The notes under the pieces are model-generated. The model made no database searches. It was not told the DNA's origin and saw only the letters and a list, made by a program, of their open reading frames with translations. Below, piece after piece: positions 38,582 to 46,859 of a stretch of DNA of 64,000 nt; the stretch's first letter is position 1, and the number at the start of each line of letters is the position of its first letter. The position numbers and the translations under genes are program-made. Source of the stretch: Dyadobacter bucti (lineage in GTDB: Bacteria; Bacteroidota; Bacteroidia; Cytophagales; Spirosomataceae). The stretch is from assembly GCF_005869225.1 (NCBI RefSeq), contig NZ_SWFP01000003.1:496001-560000 (forward strand). The letters run 5' to 3'.

Positions 38582-40963
38582 ATGCTCCCAAACACCCTGA
38601 AATTCACGCTCCGGAACCTCGTAAAACATCGAACCTACTCGACGATCAATATCGCCGGGCTGGCTATTGGTATGGCGGGGGCGATTGTTATTTTTCAGCT
38701 TGTCAGCTATCATCTGGGTTTTGACAAACACCATCAAAAGGCTGACAGGATTTACCGGGTCGTGGTGGACCTTCACTTGGAAGATGGTTCGGTGGAGAAG
38801 GAAAAAGGCTCGGCGTACCTGCTGCACCAGACTTTAAAAAAGGAGTTCAGCCATGTCGAGAATGCGGCTTATCTGGCTCACAAAGAGCTAACTGTGGCAG
38901 TAGGCGGGGATAAAAATCCGAAACGTTTCCTGGAAAAAGAATCGGCGGCGTTTACCAATGCTGATTTTTTTAAAATATTTGATTATGAATGGACTGAAGG
39001 GAGCTCCGCTGCGCTGGATGTGCCCAATCAGGTGGTGCTGACAGAGAAATTTGCAAAAAAATATTTTGGCAGCGAAAATCCGGTTGGGCGATATATCCGG
39101 ATTAATAGCATTGAAAACCTGCTTGTTGCGGGTATTTTGAAAGACCATATGGAGCAGACGGATATCAAAAAAGACATTTTTGTCTCGCTCCCCACACTGA
39201 AAAAAATCGTCCCGGAATATGGATATGAGGATTGGGGATGGATTGAAAGCACCCGCGAGACCTATATTACTCTGCATGAAAGTCAGCAAAAAAAAGCTTT
39301 TGACAAACAAATGCCCGCATTTGCCAACAAATATTACGGCCCTGACGGTAAGGTTTTTCATTATCATTTACAGGATCTTTCCGACGTTCATTTCAACATT
39401 GATTACGGGGGGAAAATCAAGTACAGTACGATTTTTATGCTGGCAACTGTGGGCGTGTTACTGATCCTGATCGCCTGTTTTAATTTTATCAACCTTTCCA
39501 CTGCACAATCATTCAAGCGCGGCAAGGAGGTTGGGGTGAGAAAAGTACTCGGTGTATCGCAGGCGCAGATATTCTGGCTTTTTATCCAGGAAACGACGGT
39601 TTTTACTTTTGCTTCATTTCTGCTTTCGCTCTTGCTGGCAGGAGCAATGTCGTCGGTACTGCGGGAATGGCTCGGGGTTGATCTTTCTGCCGGTATTACG
39701 GCCAGTTATAAGTTTCCACTTTTCATTTTTGTCCTGCTTGTGTCAGTTATCGTGCTGGCGGGGATCTATCCTGCTATTGTTATATCCCGCTTTAACCCAC
39801 TGCGTGCGATCAAAGGACTGATGAAGCCGGTGGACAGAAACTGGTTTTCCGTCAGAAAGGGGCTTGTGATAGCGCAATTCAGCATTTCGTTCGTGCTGAT
39901 GGCCGTTTCGATGGTGATCATTTTACAGTCTGATTATATCAAAAACAAGGATCTGGGGCTGGATAAAGATCTTATTCTGCATATCAATCTGCCCGTCAAT
40001 GACCGCAGCAAACAGACGGCTTTGAAAAATGAAATCCTGAGGCTGAAAGACGTCCAAAGCATGTCGTTTTTCAGGACCGCTCCTTCGGTTCAGATGAGCA
40101 GCGGCGGAAGTATCAAATTTGAGAACAGGGACTGGGAGAAGTTTGTCGCGCGGTCACGGATCGCAGACGAGGATTATGTGAAAACTTACGGATTAAAGCT
40201 GCTGGCGGGACGGAACCCGGTTGCCTCCGATACGATACGTGAATTGCTCATTAACCAAAAACTCGTGAAAGATCTGGCCCTGAAATCACCGGACGAAGCC
40301 CTGGGCAAACGTTTGCTGGTAGGGGATGTTGGCAAGACCGGGATCATTGTAGGTGTGTTATCGGATTTTAACAATACGGACCTCTATTCCGGCATCGAGC
40401 CCACAGTGCTGTTTCCGACACAAAAATATTACCGGTATGCGGCTGTGAAGCTGGGACATTTGAGTCCGTCCACCGTCCGGCAGATCAGCGCGGTGTGGCA
40501 GAAACAATTTCCGGAAAATGTATTTGAGCACAGTTTCTACGACGAAGAAATCGCCAGGTTCTACCAGCGGGAAGAGCTGGCGGCTAATCTTACTTCCACA
40601 TTTGCCATGTTATCCGTGTTCCTGTCATGTCTGGGGCTGTTTGGGCTTGCTATTTTTTCTATTGAACAGCGCACGAAGGAGATTGGTGTGCGTAAAGTTC
40701 TGGGTGCCTCGGTGGCTGGTATAACAACTCTGTTATCAAAGGATTTTTTGCAACTGGTCATGATCGCGATCGTTATCGCCAGCCCGGTTGCGTACTATTT
40801 TATGGACAAATGGCTGAAAGATTTCGCCTATCGTATCGATATCCAATGGTGGTTTTTCGCCTCCGCCGGTGCCATATCCATCCTCATCGCATTTGCAACA
40901 ATAGGTTATCAATCCATAAAAGCCGCTTTAAAAAATCCAGTGGAAACGTTGAAGACGGAATAG
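38582..40963 (+). CDS. ABC transporter permease P13
   Basis: 793 residues. Periplasmic domain 1 starts FQLVSYHLGFDKHH, very like P15 (VKYHLGFDRFH). FtsX module 1 near 296: ACFNFINLSTAQSFKRGKEVGVRKVLGVSQAQIF. Module 2 near 681: SCLGLFGLAIFSIEQRTKEIGVRKVLGAS. The second periplasmic domain keeps the subgroup block ADEDYVKTYGLKLLAGR followed by SDTIRELLIN. Tail NPVETLKTE. Mid-block gene with arm spacers on both sides. Confidence 0.95.
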   Translation: MLPNTLKFTLRNLVKHRTYSTINIAGLAIGMAGAIVIFQLVSYHLGFDKHHQKADRIYRVVVDLHLEDGSVEKEKGSAYLLHQTLKKEFSHVENAAYLAHKELTVAVGGDKNPKRFLEKESAAFTNADFFKIFDYEWTEGSSAALDVPNQVVLTEKFAKKYFGSENPVGRYIRINSIENLLVAGILKDHMEQTDIKKDIFVSLPTLKKIVPEYGYEDWGWIESTRETYITLHESQQKKAFDKQMPAFANKYYGPDGKVFHYHLQDLSDVHFNIDYGGKIKYSTIFMLATVGVLLILIACFNFINLSTAQSFKRGKEVGVRKVLGVSQAQIFWLFIQETTVFTFASFLLSLLLAGAMSSVLREWLGVDLSAGITASYKFPLFIFVLLVSVIVLAGIYPAIVISRFNPLRAIKGLMKPVDRNWFSVRKGLVIAQFSISFVLMAVSMVIILQSDYIKNKDLGLDKDLILHINLPVNDRSKQTALKNEILRLKDVQSMSFFRTAPSVQMSSGGSIKFENRDWEKFVARSRIADEDYVKTYGLKLLAGRNPVASDTIRELLINQKLVKDLALKSPDEALGKRLLVGDVGKTGIIVGVLSDFNNTDLYSGIEPTVLFPTQKYYRYAAVKLGHLSPSTVRQISAVWQKQFPENVFEHSFYDEEIARFYQREELAANLTSTFAMLSVFLSCLGLFGLAIFSIEQRTKEIGVRKVLGASVAGITTLLSKDFLQLVMIAIVIASPVAYYFMDKWLKDFAYRIDIQWWFFASAGAISILIAFATIGYQSIKAALKNPVETLKTE

Positions 40964-41090
40964 GGGGAGTAAGGAGGAACGGGAGAATGGAAGGATTTTT
41001 TTTCGTTTTTTTCCCCTTCCTCCGTAGTCCATTCCTCCCCTTCTTCCCCTTCTTCCCTTCTTCCCCTTCCTCCATTTTTCCTTTCAAAAA
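40964..41090. repeat. Purine/pyrimidine arm spacer between P13 and P14
   Basis: Purine arm 40964-41004, a T-run, then an 80-base pyrimidine arm with repeated CCTTCTTCC motifs up to the P14 start. Confidence 0.75.
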
Positions 41091-41093
41091 AAT

Positions 41094-43469
41094 ATGCTAA
41101 GAAATTATCTAAAAATCGCCCTTCGAAACCTTGTTAAGAAAAAACTTTATACTTTTTTGAACATCGCCGGACTGGCGATGGGGATTGCGGTTGCAGTGCT
41201 GGTAGGGCTTTGGGTTTATGACGAGGTCTCTTTCAACGCGTATAATGGCAACTTCGACCGGATCGCGCTTGTTCAGAAAAACAAAACCTATGACGGGACG
41301 ATCCATACAGAAACTTCCAATTCTGTTCCTCTGGGGGCGAAACTGCGGGAAACTTACGGCGGTTACTTTGATGCTATCGTGGTTTCTTCCTATGGTGCGG
41401 AGCGTACGCTGAAATCAGGAGAAACTACGGTCGTTAAGCGTGGCTATTTTATGGAAAACGGCGGAGAGCAGATCCTCGATCTCAAACTGGTAAAGGGTTT
41501 CACGACTTTCCCTATTGACCCGTCTTCCATTCTCATATCTGAATCTTTGAGTAAGAGCCTTTTTGCTAATGCCGACCCGGTAGGGAAAATTGTAAAAATT
41601 GATCAGAAAATCGATGTGAAAGTGGCCGGAGTATACAAAGACATTCCTGTCAATTCCACTTTCCGGAATGTGTCGTTTTATGGCTCTTTTGAAACGTATG
41701 CCAAAATGGAGGAATGGGTCGAAAAGTCCAAAACGGACTGGTCGGCGAATTCCTATCCCATTTATGTAAAAATGGCACCTCATGTTGATGTGGAAGAGGT
41801 TTCTGCCAAAATCAGCAATGTGGATTTTGAGGTTACAAAAGACGAATCCAGGCCTGCGCTTTTTCTTTATCCGATGTCGAAATGGCATCTGTACCCGGAG
41901 TTTAAAAATGGGGTCAATATCGGTACCGGCTTGCAGAGTATTGTCGGGTTCGGTTTAACCGGCGTTTTTGTTTTGTTGCTGGCTGCCGTCAATTTTATGA
42001 ATCTGAGTACGGCCCGCTCCGAAGTCCGTGCCAGGGAGGTGGGGATCAGGAAAGCCCTGGGTTCCGAAAGAAGTCAGCTGGTCCGGCAGTTTTATGTCGA
42101 GACTTTCCTGACGGTCGTTCTGTCCGGTATTGCCGGGTTACTGGTTGCGCGGTTGGCATTGCCCTGGTTCAATCAGATTTCCGAGAAGTCGCTGACATTT
42201 TTGTGGCACCATACGTATTTCTGGGTTCCGTTTCTTGCATTTATCATCCTTACCGGCTTGATATCGGGCAGTTATCCTGCCTTTTATCTGTCGTCCTTCA
42301 TACCTGTGAAAGTCCTGAAAGGCGTGCTGAAAACCAGCAGGACGGAAATTTTTTCCAGGAAGGCGCTGGTCGTTTTTCAGTTCAGTATTTCGATATTTCT
42401 CATCATTGCCATGACTATCGTGAACCGGCAGATACGGTTTGCCCGCGACCGTCCGATCGGCTACGATACCAACGGCCTGATCCAGATCCGGAAAAGTTCA
42501 CCGGATTTGTCCGGACATTTTTTCGCAATGCGGCAGGATATGCATAACTCCGGGGCTATTGTGGAAATGGCCGAGGCGAACGGCCCCATTTCGGAATGGT
42601 GGCATAGCAATTCCCAGATAAAGTGGCGGGGCAAGCCTTCCAATACCGCGGAAGAATTTGTTACGCTCTCGGTCACGCCGGAATTTGGCAAGACCATTGG
42701 CTGGAAAATAGTCAAAGGCAGGGATTTTGACCGGAAGTTTTCGCTCGACACGGCTTCCGTTATTCTGAATGAAGCGGCAGCTACACGGATGGGTTTTGCA
42801 GATCCGGTCGGAGAAACGATCCGGTTCGAAGGCAAGAATTACCAGATCGTGGGGCTATCCCAAAATGTGGTCATGGATTCTCCGTTTGATCCGGTGAAAC
42901 CCACAGTTTTTATTGGTCGAAACGCCAACTTGCCATTTATCACGATCAAGCTGAATCCTGAATTGAGCATTGCAACTTCGGTGAAGAAGGTGGAAGCCGT
43001 TCTGGGAAAATACGATCCGGGCGGGACTTTCAATATCAAATTTGCGGATGCCGAGTTTGGGTTGAAATTCTGGCGGGAAAACAGGATCGCGCAGCTTGTA
43101 AAGGTATTTTCCGCACTGGCAATCCTGATCAGCCTTTTGGGGATTTTCGGACTGGCAACTTTCATGGCCGAACAGCGTACGAAGGAAATCGGGGTGCGTA
43201 AAGTTTTGGGAGCGTCTGTTTCGCAGCTTTGGGCTTTGCTTTCCAAAGATTTTGTTGCGATGATCGTGATTTCCCTGCTCATAGCCAGCCCGGTAGCATG
43301 GTATTTTATGGATCAGTGGCTCATGAAATATGAATACCGGGCAACTATTTCCTGGTGGATTTTTGCAGTTTCCGGCCTGGGGACGATTTTGCTGACCCTG
43401 CTAACGGTCAGTTTTCAGGCATTCAGGGCGGCCTTGCTCGATCCGGTGAGGAGCCTGAAGACAGAATAA
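41094..43469 (+). CDS. ABC transporter permease P14
   Basis: 791 residues, closest to P3, P16 and P17. FtsX module 1 near 295 reads AAVNFMNLSTARSEVRAREVGIRKALGSERSQLV; module 2 near 679 reads SLLGIFGLATFMAEQRTKEIGVRKVLGAS, with QLWALLSKDF after it. Before module 1 it has SKWHLYPEFKNGVNIG; in the second periplasmic domain TIGWKIVKGRDFDRKF. Last gene of the P9-P14 block: a strong terminator follows 26 bases after the stop. Confidence 0.95.
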   Translation: MLRNYLKIALRNLVKKKLYTFLNIAGLAMGIAVAVLVGLWVYDEVSFNAYNGNFDRIALVQKNKTYDGTIHTETSNSVPLGAKLRETYGGYFDAIVVSSYGAERTLKSGETTVVKRGYFMENGGEQILDLKLVKGFTTFPIDPSSILISESLSKSLFANADPVGKIVKIDQKIDVKVAGVYKDIPVNSTFRNVSFYGSFETYAKMEEWVEKSKTDWSANSYPIYVKMAPHVDVEEVSAKISNVDFEVTKDESRPALFLYPMSKWHLYPEFKNGVNIGTGLQSIVGFGLTGVFVLLLAAVNFMNLSTARSEVRAREVGIRKALGSERSQLVRQFYVETFLTVVLSGIAGLLVARLALPWFNQISEKSLTFLWHHTYFWVPFLAFIILTGLISGSYPAFYLSSFIPVKVLKGVLKTSRTEIFSRKALVVFQFSISIFLIIAMTIVNRQIRFARDRPIGYDTNGLIQIRKSSPDLSGHFFAMRQDMHNSGAIVEMAEANGPISEWWHSNSQIKWRGKPSNTAEEFVTLSVTPEFGKTIGWKIVKGRDFDRKFSLDTASVILNEAAATRMGFADPVGETIRFEGKNYQIVGLSQNVVMDSPFDPVKPTVFIGRNANLPFITIKLNPELSIATSVKKVEAVLGKYDPGGTFNIKFADAEFGLKFWRENRIAQLVKVFSALAILISLLGIFGLATFMAEQRTKEIGVRKVLGASVSQLWALLSKDFVAMIVISLLIASPVAWYFMDQWLMKYEYRATISWWIFAVSGLGTILLTLLTVSFQAFRAALLDPVRSLKTE

Positions 43470-43494
43470 GGATTTAATAACTGTAAATTTCTAT

Positions 43495-43540
43495 TGTCCG
43501 CTTTGGCACGTCTGTTGTTCGAAAGCGGACATTTTTTATT
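43495..43540 (+). terminator. Terminator after P14, with embedded activator half-site
   Basis: A perfect 10-bp stem, TGTCCGCTTT (43495-43504) with AAAGCGGACA (43522-43531), is followed by six T. The stem also contains the TGTCCG half-site and the right arm of the PadR-block dyad, so terminator and activator site share bases. Confidence 0.75.
43516..43531. promoter_or_regulatory. Dyad TGTTCG-N4-CGGACA upstream of PadR
   Basis: Arms at 43516-43521 and 43526-43531. The centre is 72.5 bp before the TGG at 43596. A further TGTCCG half-site lies 21 bp (two turns) upstream at 43495. Confidence 0.65.
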
Positions 43541-43595
43541 TCATTGTTTTAATCAAGAATGGTCATTAAGATCCGGTAAGCCTGTTTTTTAAAAA

Positions 43596-43611
43596 TGGCA
43601 TGGCATTTGAT
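43596..43611 (+). promoter_or_regulatory. -24/-12-like promoter of the PadR-P15-P17 block
   Basis: TGGCATGGCATTTGAT, with TGG at 1-3 and TTTG at 11-14. It matches the P18 promoter at 11 of 16 positions. Confidence 0.5.
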
Positions 43612-43629
43612 CGACATTATCGGATCAAA
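43606..43629. promoter_or_regulatory. Candidate PadR operator TTTGATC-N10-GATCAAA
   Basis: Perfect 7-bp inverted repeat with arms 43606-43612 and 43623-43629. It overlaps the -12 part of the promoter and ends 12 bases before the PadR start, a position suited to autorepression. The known PadR site in lactic acid bacteria differs (ATGT-N8-ACAT), so assignment rests on position and symmetry. Confidence 0.5.
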
Positions 43630-43641
43630 TAAAATTTTGTT

Positions 43642-43980
43642 ATGAAACGGACCTTTCTGGGAGAGTTTGAGGAGGTGGTCTTGCTGACCGTAGCCATTCT
43701 GGGAGAAGAGGCGTACGGCGTTACCGTCACCCAGGAACTGGAACAGAAAACCGGCCGGTCCGTCGGTTTCAGTACAGTTCATACCACTTTGCAGCGCATG
43801 GAGGAAAAGGGGCTGTTGTCGTCGAAGATGGGCGGCGCAACTGCCGAGCGCGGCGGCCGTCGCAAACGCTTTTTTACAGTTACGGCTTTTGGCCGGAAGG
43901 CTCTTCAGGAGGTAAAACAGGTTCGTGAGGAATTATGGAATGCATTGCCACCGCAGACGCTGCAGTTGATGGGAGGATAG
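43642..43980 (+). CDS. PadR-family transcriptional regulator
   Basis: 112 residues. A PadR winged helix-turn-helix spans about residues 8-85: LGEFEEVVLLTVAILGEEAYGVTV, recognition helix region GFSTVHTTLQRMEEKGL, and a wing with ERGGRRKRFFTVTAFG. A short C-terminal helix (about 88-105) is enough for dimerisation in the small PadR subclass. It is the only regulator among the permeases and stands directly before P15-P17, the copies with an N-terminal prefix domain. In Bacteroidota and Acidobacteria such prefix-bearing permeases are often accompanied by PadR genes, so it probably regulates this block. Confidence 0.88.
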   Translation: MKRTFLGEFEEVVLLTVAILGEEAYGVTVTQELEQKTGRSVGFSTVHTTLQRMEEKGLLSSKMGGATAERGGRRKRFFTVTAFGRKALQEVKQVREELWNALPPQTLQLMGG

Positions 43981-43989
43981 GGGAGAGCT

Positions 43990-44167
43990 GAATGAGTGAA
44001 TGAGTGAATGAGTGAATGAGTGAATGAGTGAATGAGTGAATGAGTGAATGAGTGAATGAGTGAATGAGTGAATGATTGAATGAGTGAATGATTGAATGAG
44101 TGAATGATTGAATGAGTGAATGATTGAATGATTGAATGATTGAATGATTGAATGAGTGAATGAGTCA
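43990..44167. repeat. Octamer array between PadR and P15
   Basis: 178 bases, about 22 units of GAATGAGT with GAATGATT variants in the second half. It starts 10 bases after the PadR stop and runs up to the P15 start; the ATG-ATG of P15 is itself a degenerate unit. The longest uniform stretch is at the PadR side (about 11 identical units). Confidence 0.92.
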
Positions 44168-46789
44168 ATGATGAGATACTTTCCTCCCCGCTGGATAACC
44201 GCTCTTTTCCGCTGGTTCGCTGACCCTGACACTTTGGAAGAAACGGAGGGTGATTTGCTGGAAATGTATGCTTATTGGGTGGGAGCAGTCGGATTAAGGA
44301 AAGCCAGGTGGAAATATATATTCACTGTAGTCAGGTTATTACGACCTTTTGCAAAACATAAAAGATCAAAAGAGTACCCGCAACCTTTTTTATTCAGCCA
44401 TGCCATGATACGTAACTATTTCAAAATTGCTTTTAGGAACCTCAGGCAAAACAAGGCCTACGCTATCATTAATGTATCGGGGCTGATGCTGGGCATTACC
44501 TGCGCGATGCTCATTTTCATGCTCGTTAAATACCACCTGGGTTTCGACAGGTTTCACAGCAAGTCGGATCATATTTACCGCATCGTTACCGAGATGCACC
44601 GCGACGATATCGCCTATGTAGGCTCGGTGCCCAGCCCGCTTGGCAAGGTGTTCCGGAACGATTATACCTTCGCCGAAAAAGTGGCGCGTATTGCGAGTTT
44701 CAACGAGCAGCTGATTTCTGTCAAAACCGGCAACGAGGTCAGGAAGTTTAAAGAAGAGGAGGGGGTCGCATTTGCGGAAACTGAATACTTCGACATATTC
44801 AATTTCCCACTCTCTGAAGGAGACTATGAAACTGCCCTGGCCGAACCCAACTCGGTGATTGTGACGGAAAGGATCGCGAAAAAATATTTTGGCTCAACCC
44901 ATGTTATCAATAAAACATTTCGGTTCGATAACCGGATCGATGTAACGATCAAAGGCGTATTGCGGGATTTACCCGAAACCACGGATCAGAAAGCAGAGAT
45001 TTTCGTCTCTTATCCGACGTTGAAACAGTACAATGACTGGCTTGCCAGTGACGATTCCTGGGGAGGTATACAAAGTTCCATGCAGTGTTATGTCAGACTG
45101 CGGCCCGGCATTGCGGTCAGCGAGGTTGAAAAGGTGTTTCCGGCTTATGTAAAAAGGTACCGCCCCGAAAGCAAAAATGTCCATCATTACAAGCTTCAGC
45201 CGCTTTCAGATATTCATTTCAATGCAAGATATGGCGGCACGATGGAGAAACGAAACCTATGGATTTTGAGCGTAATAGGCACTTTTCTCATTATCACGGC
45301 TTGTGTCAATTTCATCAACCTGGCAACGGCCCAGACATTGAAACTTTCCAAAGAGGTAGGAGTCAGAAAGGTATTGGGCAGTGGCCGCGGGCAGCTTTTC
45401 TGGCAGTTCATTGCACAGACATCACTGATCACGGGCATAGCAACACTGGCGTCTGTCCTGATCACAATGCTGGTCTTGCCTTATTTCAATCAGCTGTTTG
45501 AAACCCGGATCAGGCTTGATTTCCTTTCCGACTGGCAGCTCTTTGTGTTCCTGGCCGGACTTATGGTTCTGGTTACACTTTTCGCAGGCTCATACCCGGG
45601 ATTGATTATCGCCCGTTTCCAGCCGATCATGGCGCTGAAAGGCAAACTTTCCCAGCAGAACATTGGCGGCTTTAACACCAGACGGGCATTGATCATCACG
45701 CAGTTCGCGATTTCCCAGATCCTGATCATCGGAATGATCGTAATCGCGAAACAAATGCATTATTCGCAGCAGTCGGACCTTGGTTTCGTAAAGGATGCGG
45801 TCGTTATGCTACCCATCGCATCTGAACCCGGGGCAGCCAAAACGGTAAAAAACCAACTCCAGCAAATTGCGGGCGTCGAAAATGTTTCGCTTTGTTTCGA
45901 CGCGCCCGCCTCCGACAACAACTGGGGTACTACACCGTATTATGACAACCGTTCGGAAGAAGAGGCTTTCCGGATCACAATGCGTCCCGCAGATCAGGAT
46001 TATGTCAAAACTTTCGGGTTGAAGGTTCTGGCAGGCCGGAATATTTTTCCGTCTGACACAACCAGGGAATTCCTTGTCAATGAGACATTTGCCAGAAAAC
46101 TAAATCTGGCATCTTCAACAGAAGTGTTGGGGAAACAGCTGCGGGTCAACGGAAATATGACCGGGCTGATCGTAGGCGTGATAAAAGATTTTCATGATAC
46201 TTCCTTTCATGAAGACATTAACCCGATATGTATTTCTTCTGCCAGCGACCGCTATGCCAGCTATGCAGTGAAAATCAATCTTGGCAACATGCCTGCAACC
46301 ATGGCAGCTATCGAAAAAGTCTGGTCGAAAACGCACCCTGACGAAATTTATGAGTACGAGTTTTTGAATGATCAGATTGCCTCATTTTACGATACAGAGG
46401 CACTGATGCTGACCCTGATCCAGATTTTTTCTTCGATAGCAGTCTTCATTGGTTGTCTGGGACTTTACGGGCTGGTGTCGTTTATGGCCGTACAAAAAAC
46501 AAAGGAAATAGGTATCCGCAAAGTGCTGGGAAGCAGCATCAACCAGATCCTGTGGATCTTCGGAAAGGAGTTTGTGCTGCTGATCGTTTTTGCATTTTGC
46601 ATCGCGGCCCCGGTTGCCTGGTGGCTTATGCGCGGCTGGCTGAAAGATTTCAAATTCAGGATAGAGCTCGGCGCATGGATTTTCGCATTATCGATTTTTA
46701 TTACCCTGGGCATAGCCGCGCTGACAGTGTTATTTAAGTCCTTCCGGGCCGCGACGATGGATCCGGTAAAAAGCCTCAGGAATGAGTAG
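44168..46789 (+). CDS. ABC transporter permease P15 with N-terminal prefix domain
   Basis: 873 residues from ATG 44168 (44171 is equally possible; a GTG at 44156 lies inside the octamer array). Residues about 1-79 are an added cytoplasmic domain of the permease-prefix-2 type: PPRWITALFRWFADPDTLEETEGDLLEMYAYW and a basic helix (split motif). The normal permease start MIRNYFKIAFRNL follows at residue 80 (44405) and retains its ATG, so a short form could be made. FtsX module 1 is near 377 (ACVNFINLATAQTLKLSKEVGVRK), module 2 near 761 (GCLGLYGLVSFMAVQKTKEIGIRKVLGSS). Body subgroup of P2 and P13. Tail DPVKSLRNE. Confidence 0.93.
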   Translation: MMRYFPPRWITALFRWFADPDTLEETEGDLLEMYAYWVGAVGLRKARWKYIFTVVRLLRPFAKHKRSKEYPQPFLFSHAMIRNYFKIAFRNLRQNKAYAIINVSGLMLGITCAMLIFMLVKYHLGFDRFHSKSDHIYRIVTEMHRDDIAYVGSVPSPLGKVFRNDYTFAEKVARIASFNEQLISVKTGNEVRKFKEEEGVAFAETEYFDIFNFPLSEGDYETALAEPNSVIVTERIAKKYFGSTHVINKTFRFDNRIDVTIKGVLRDLPETTDQKAEIFVSYPTLKQYNDWLASDDSWGGIQSSMQCYVRLRPGIAVSEVEKVFPAYVKRYRPESKNVHHYKLQPLSDIHFNARYGGTMEKRNLWILSVIGTFLIITACVNFINLATAQTLKLSKEVGVRKVLGSGRGQLFWQFIAQTSLITGIATLASVLITMLVLPYFNQLFETRIRLDFLSDWQLFVFLAGLMVLVTLFAGSYPGLIIARFQPIMALKGKLSQQNIGGFNTRRALIITQFAISQILIIGMIVIAKQMHYSQQSDLGFVKDAVVMLPIASEPGAAKTVKNQLQQIAGVENVSLCFDAPASDNNWGTTPYYDNRSEEEAFRITMRPADQDYVKTFGLKVLAGRNIFPSDTTREFLVNETFARKLNLASSTEVLGKQLRVNGNMTGLIVGVIKDFHDTSFHEDINPICISSASDRYASYAVKINLGNMPATMAAIEKVWSKTHPDEIYEYEFLNDQIASFYDTEALMLTLIQIFSSIAVFIGCLGLYGLVSFMAVQKTKEIGIRKVLGSSINQILWIFGKEFVLLIVFAFCIAAPVAWWLMRGWLKDFKFRIELGAWIFALSIFITLGIAALTVLFKSFRAATMDPVKSLRNE

Positions 46790-46859
46790 CGGCTATCGGC
46801 CGTCGGTTGTTAGCTACTGACAGTCAGCTTTTAGAATAGTTCATATCAAACCAAAAAAA
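46790..46859. repeat. D-type inverted repeat between P15 and P16
   Basis: GGCTATCGGCCGTCGG and CTGACAGTCAGC follow the P15 stop. They are roughly the inverse of the D element that begins inside the P16 coding sequence (46862-46898), so the two flank the spacer as inverted copies. Confidence 0.65.

Noticed and set aside
43505..43519. TGGCAC-N5-TTG as the sigma-54 promoter of PadR
   Set aside because: It lies inside the terminator loop and upstream of the dyad; the element at 43596 has the same 72.5-bp spacing as P18 and fits the set better.
43905..44232. Two minus-strand open frames over the array before P15
   Set aside because: Same artefact of the octamer repeat; no start signals or family motifs.
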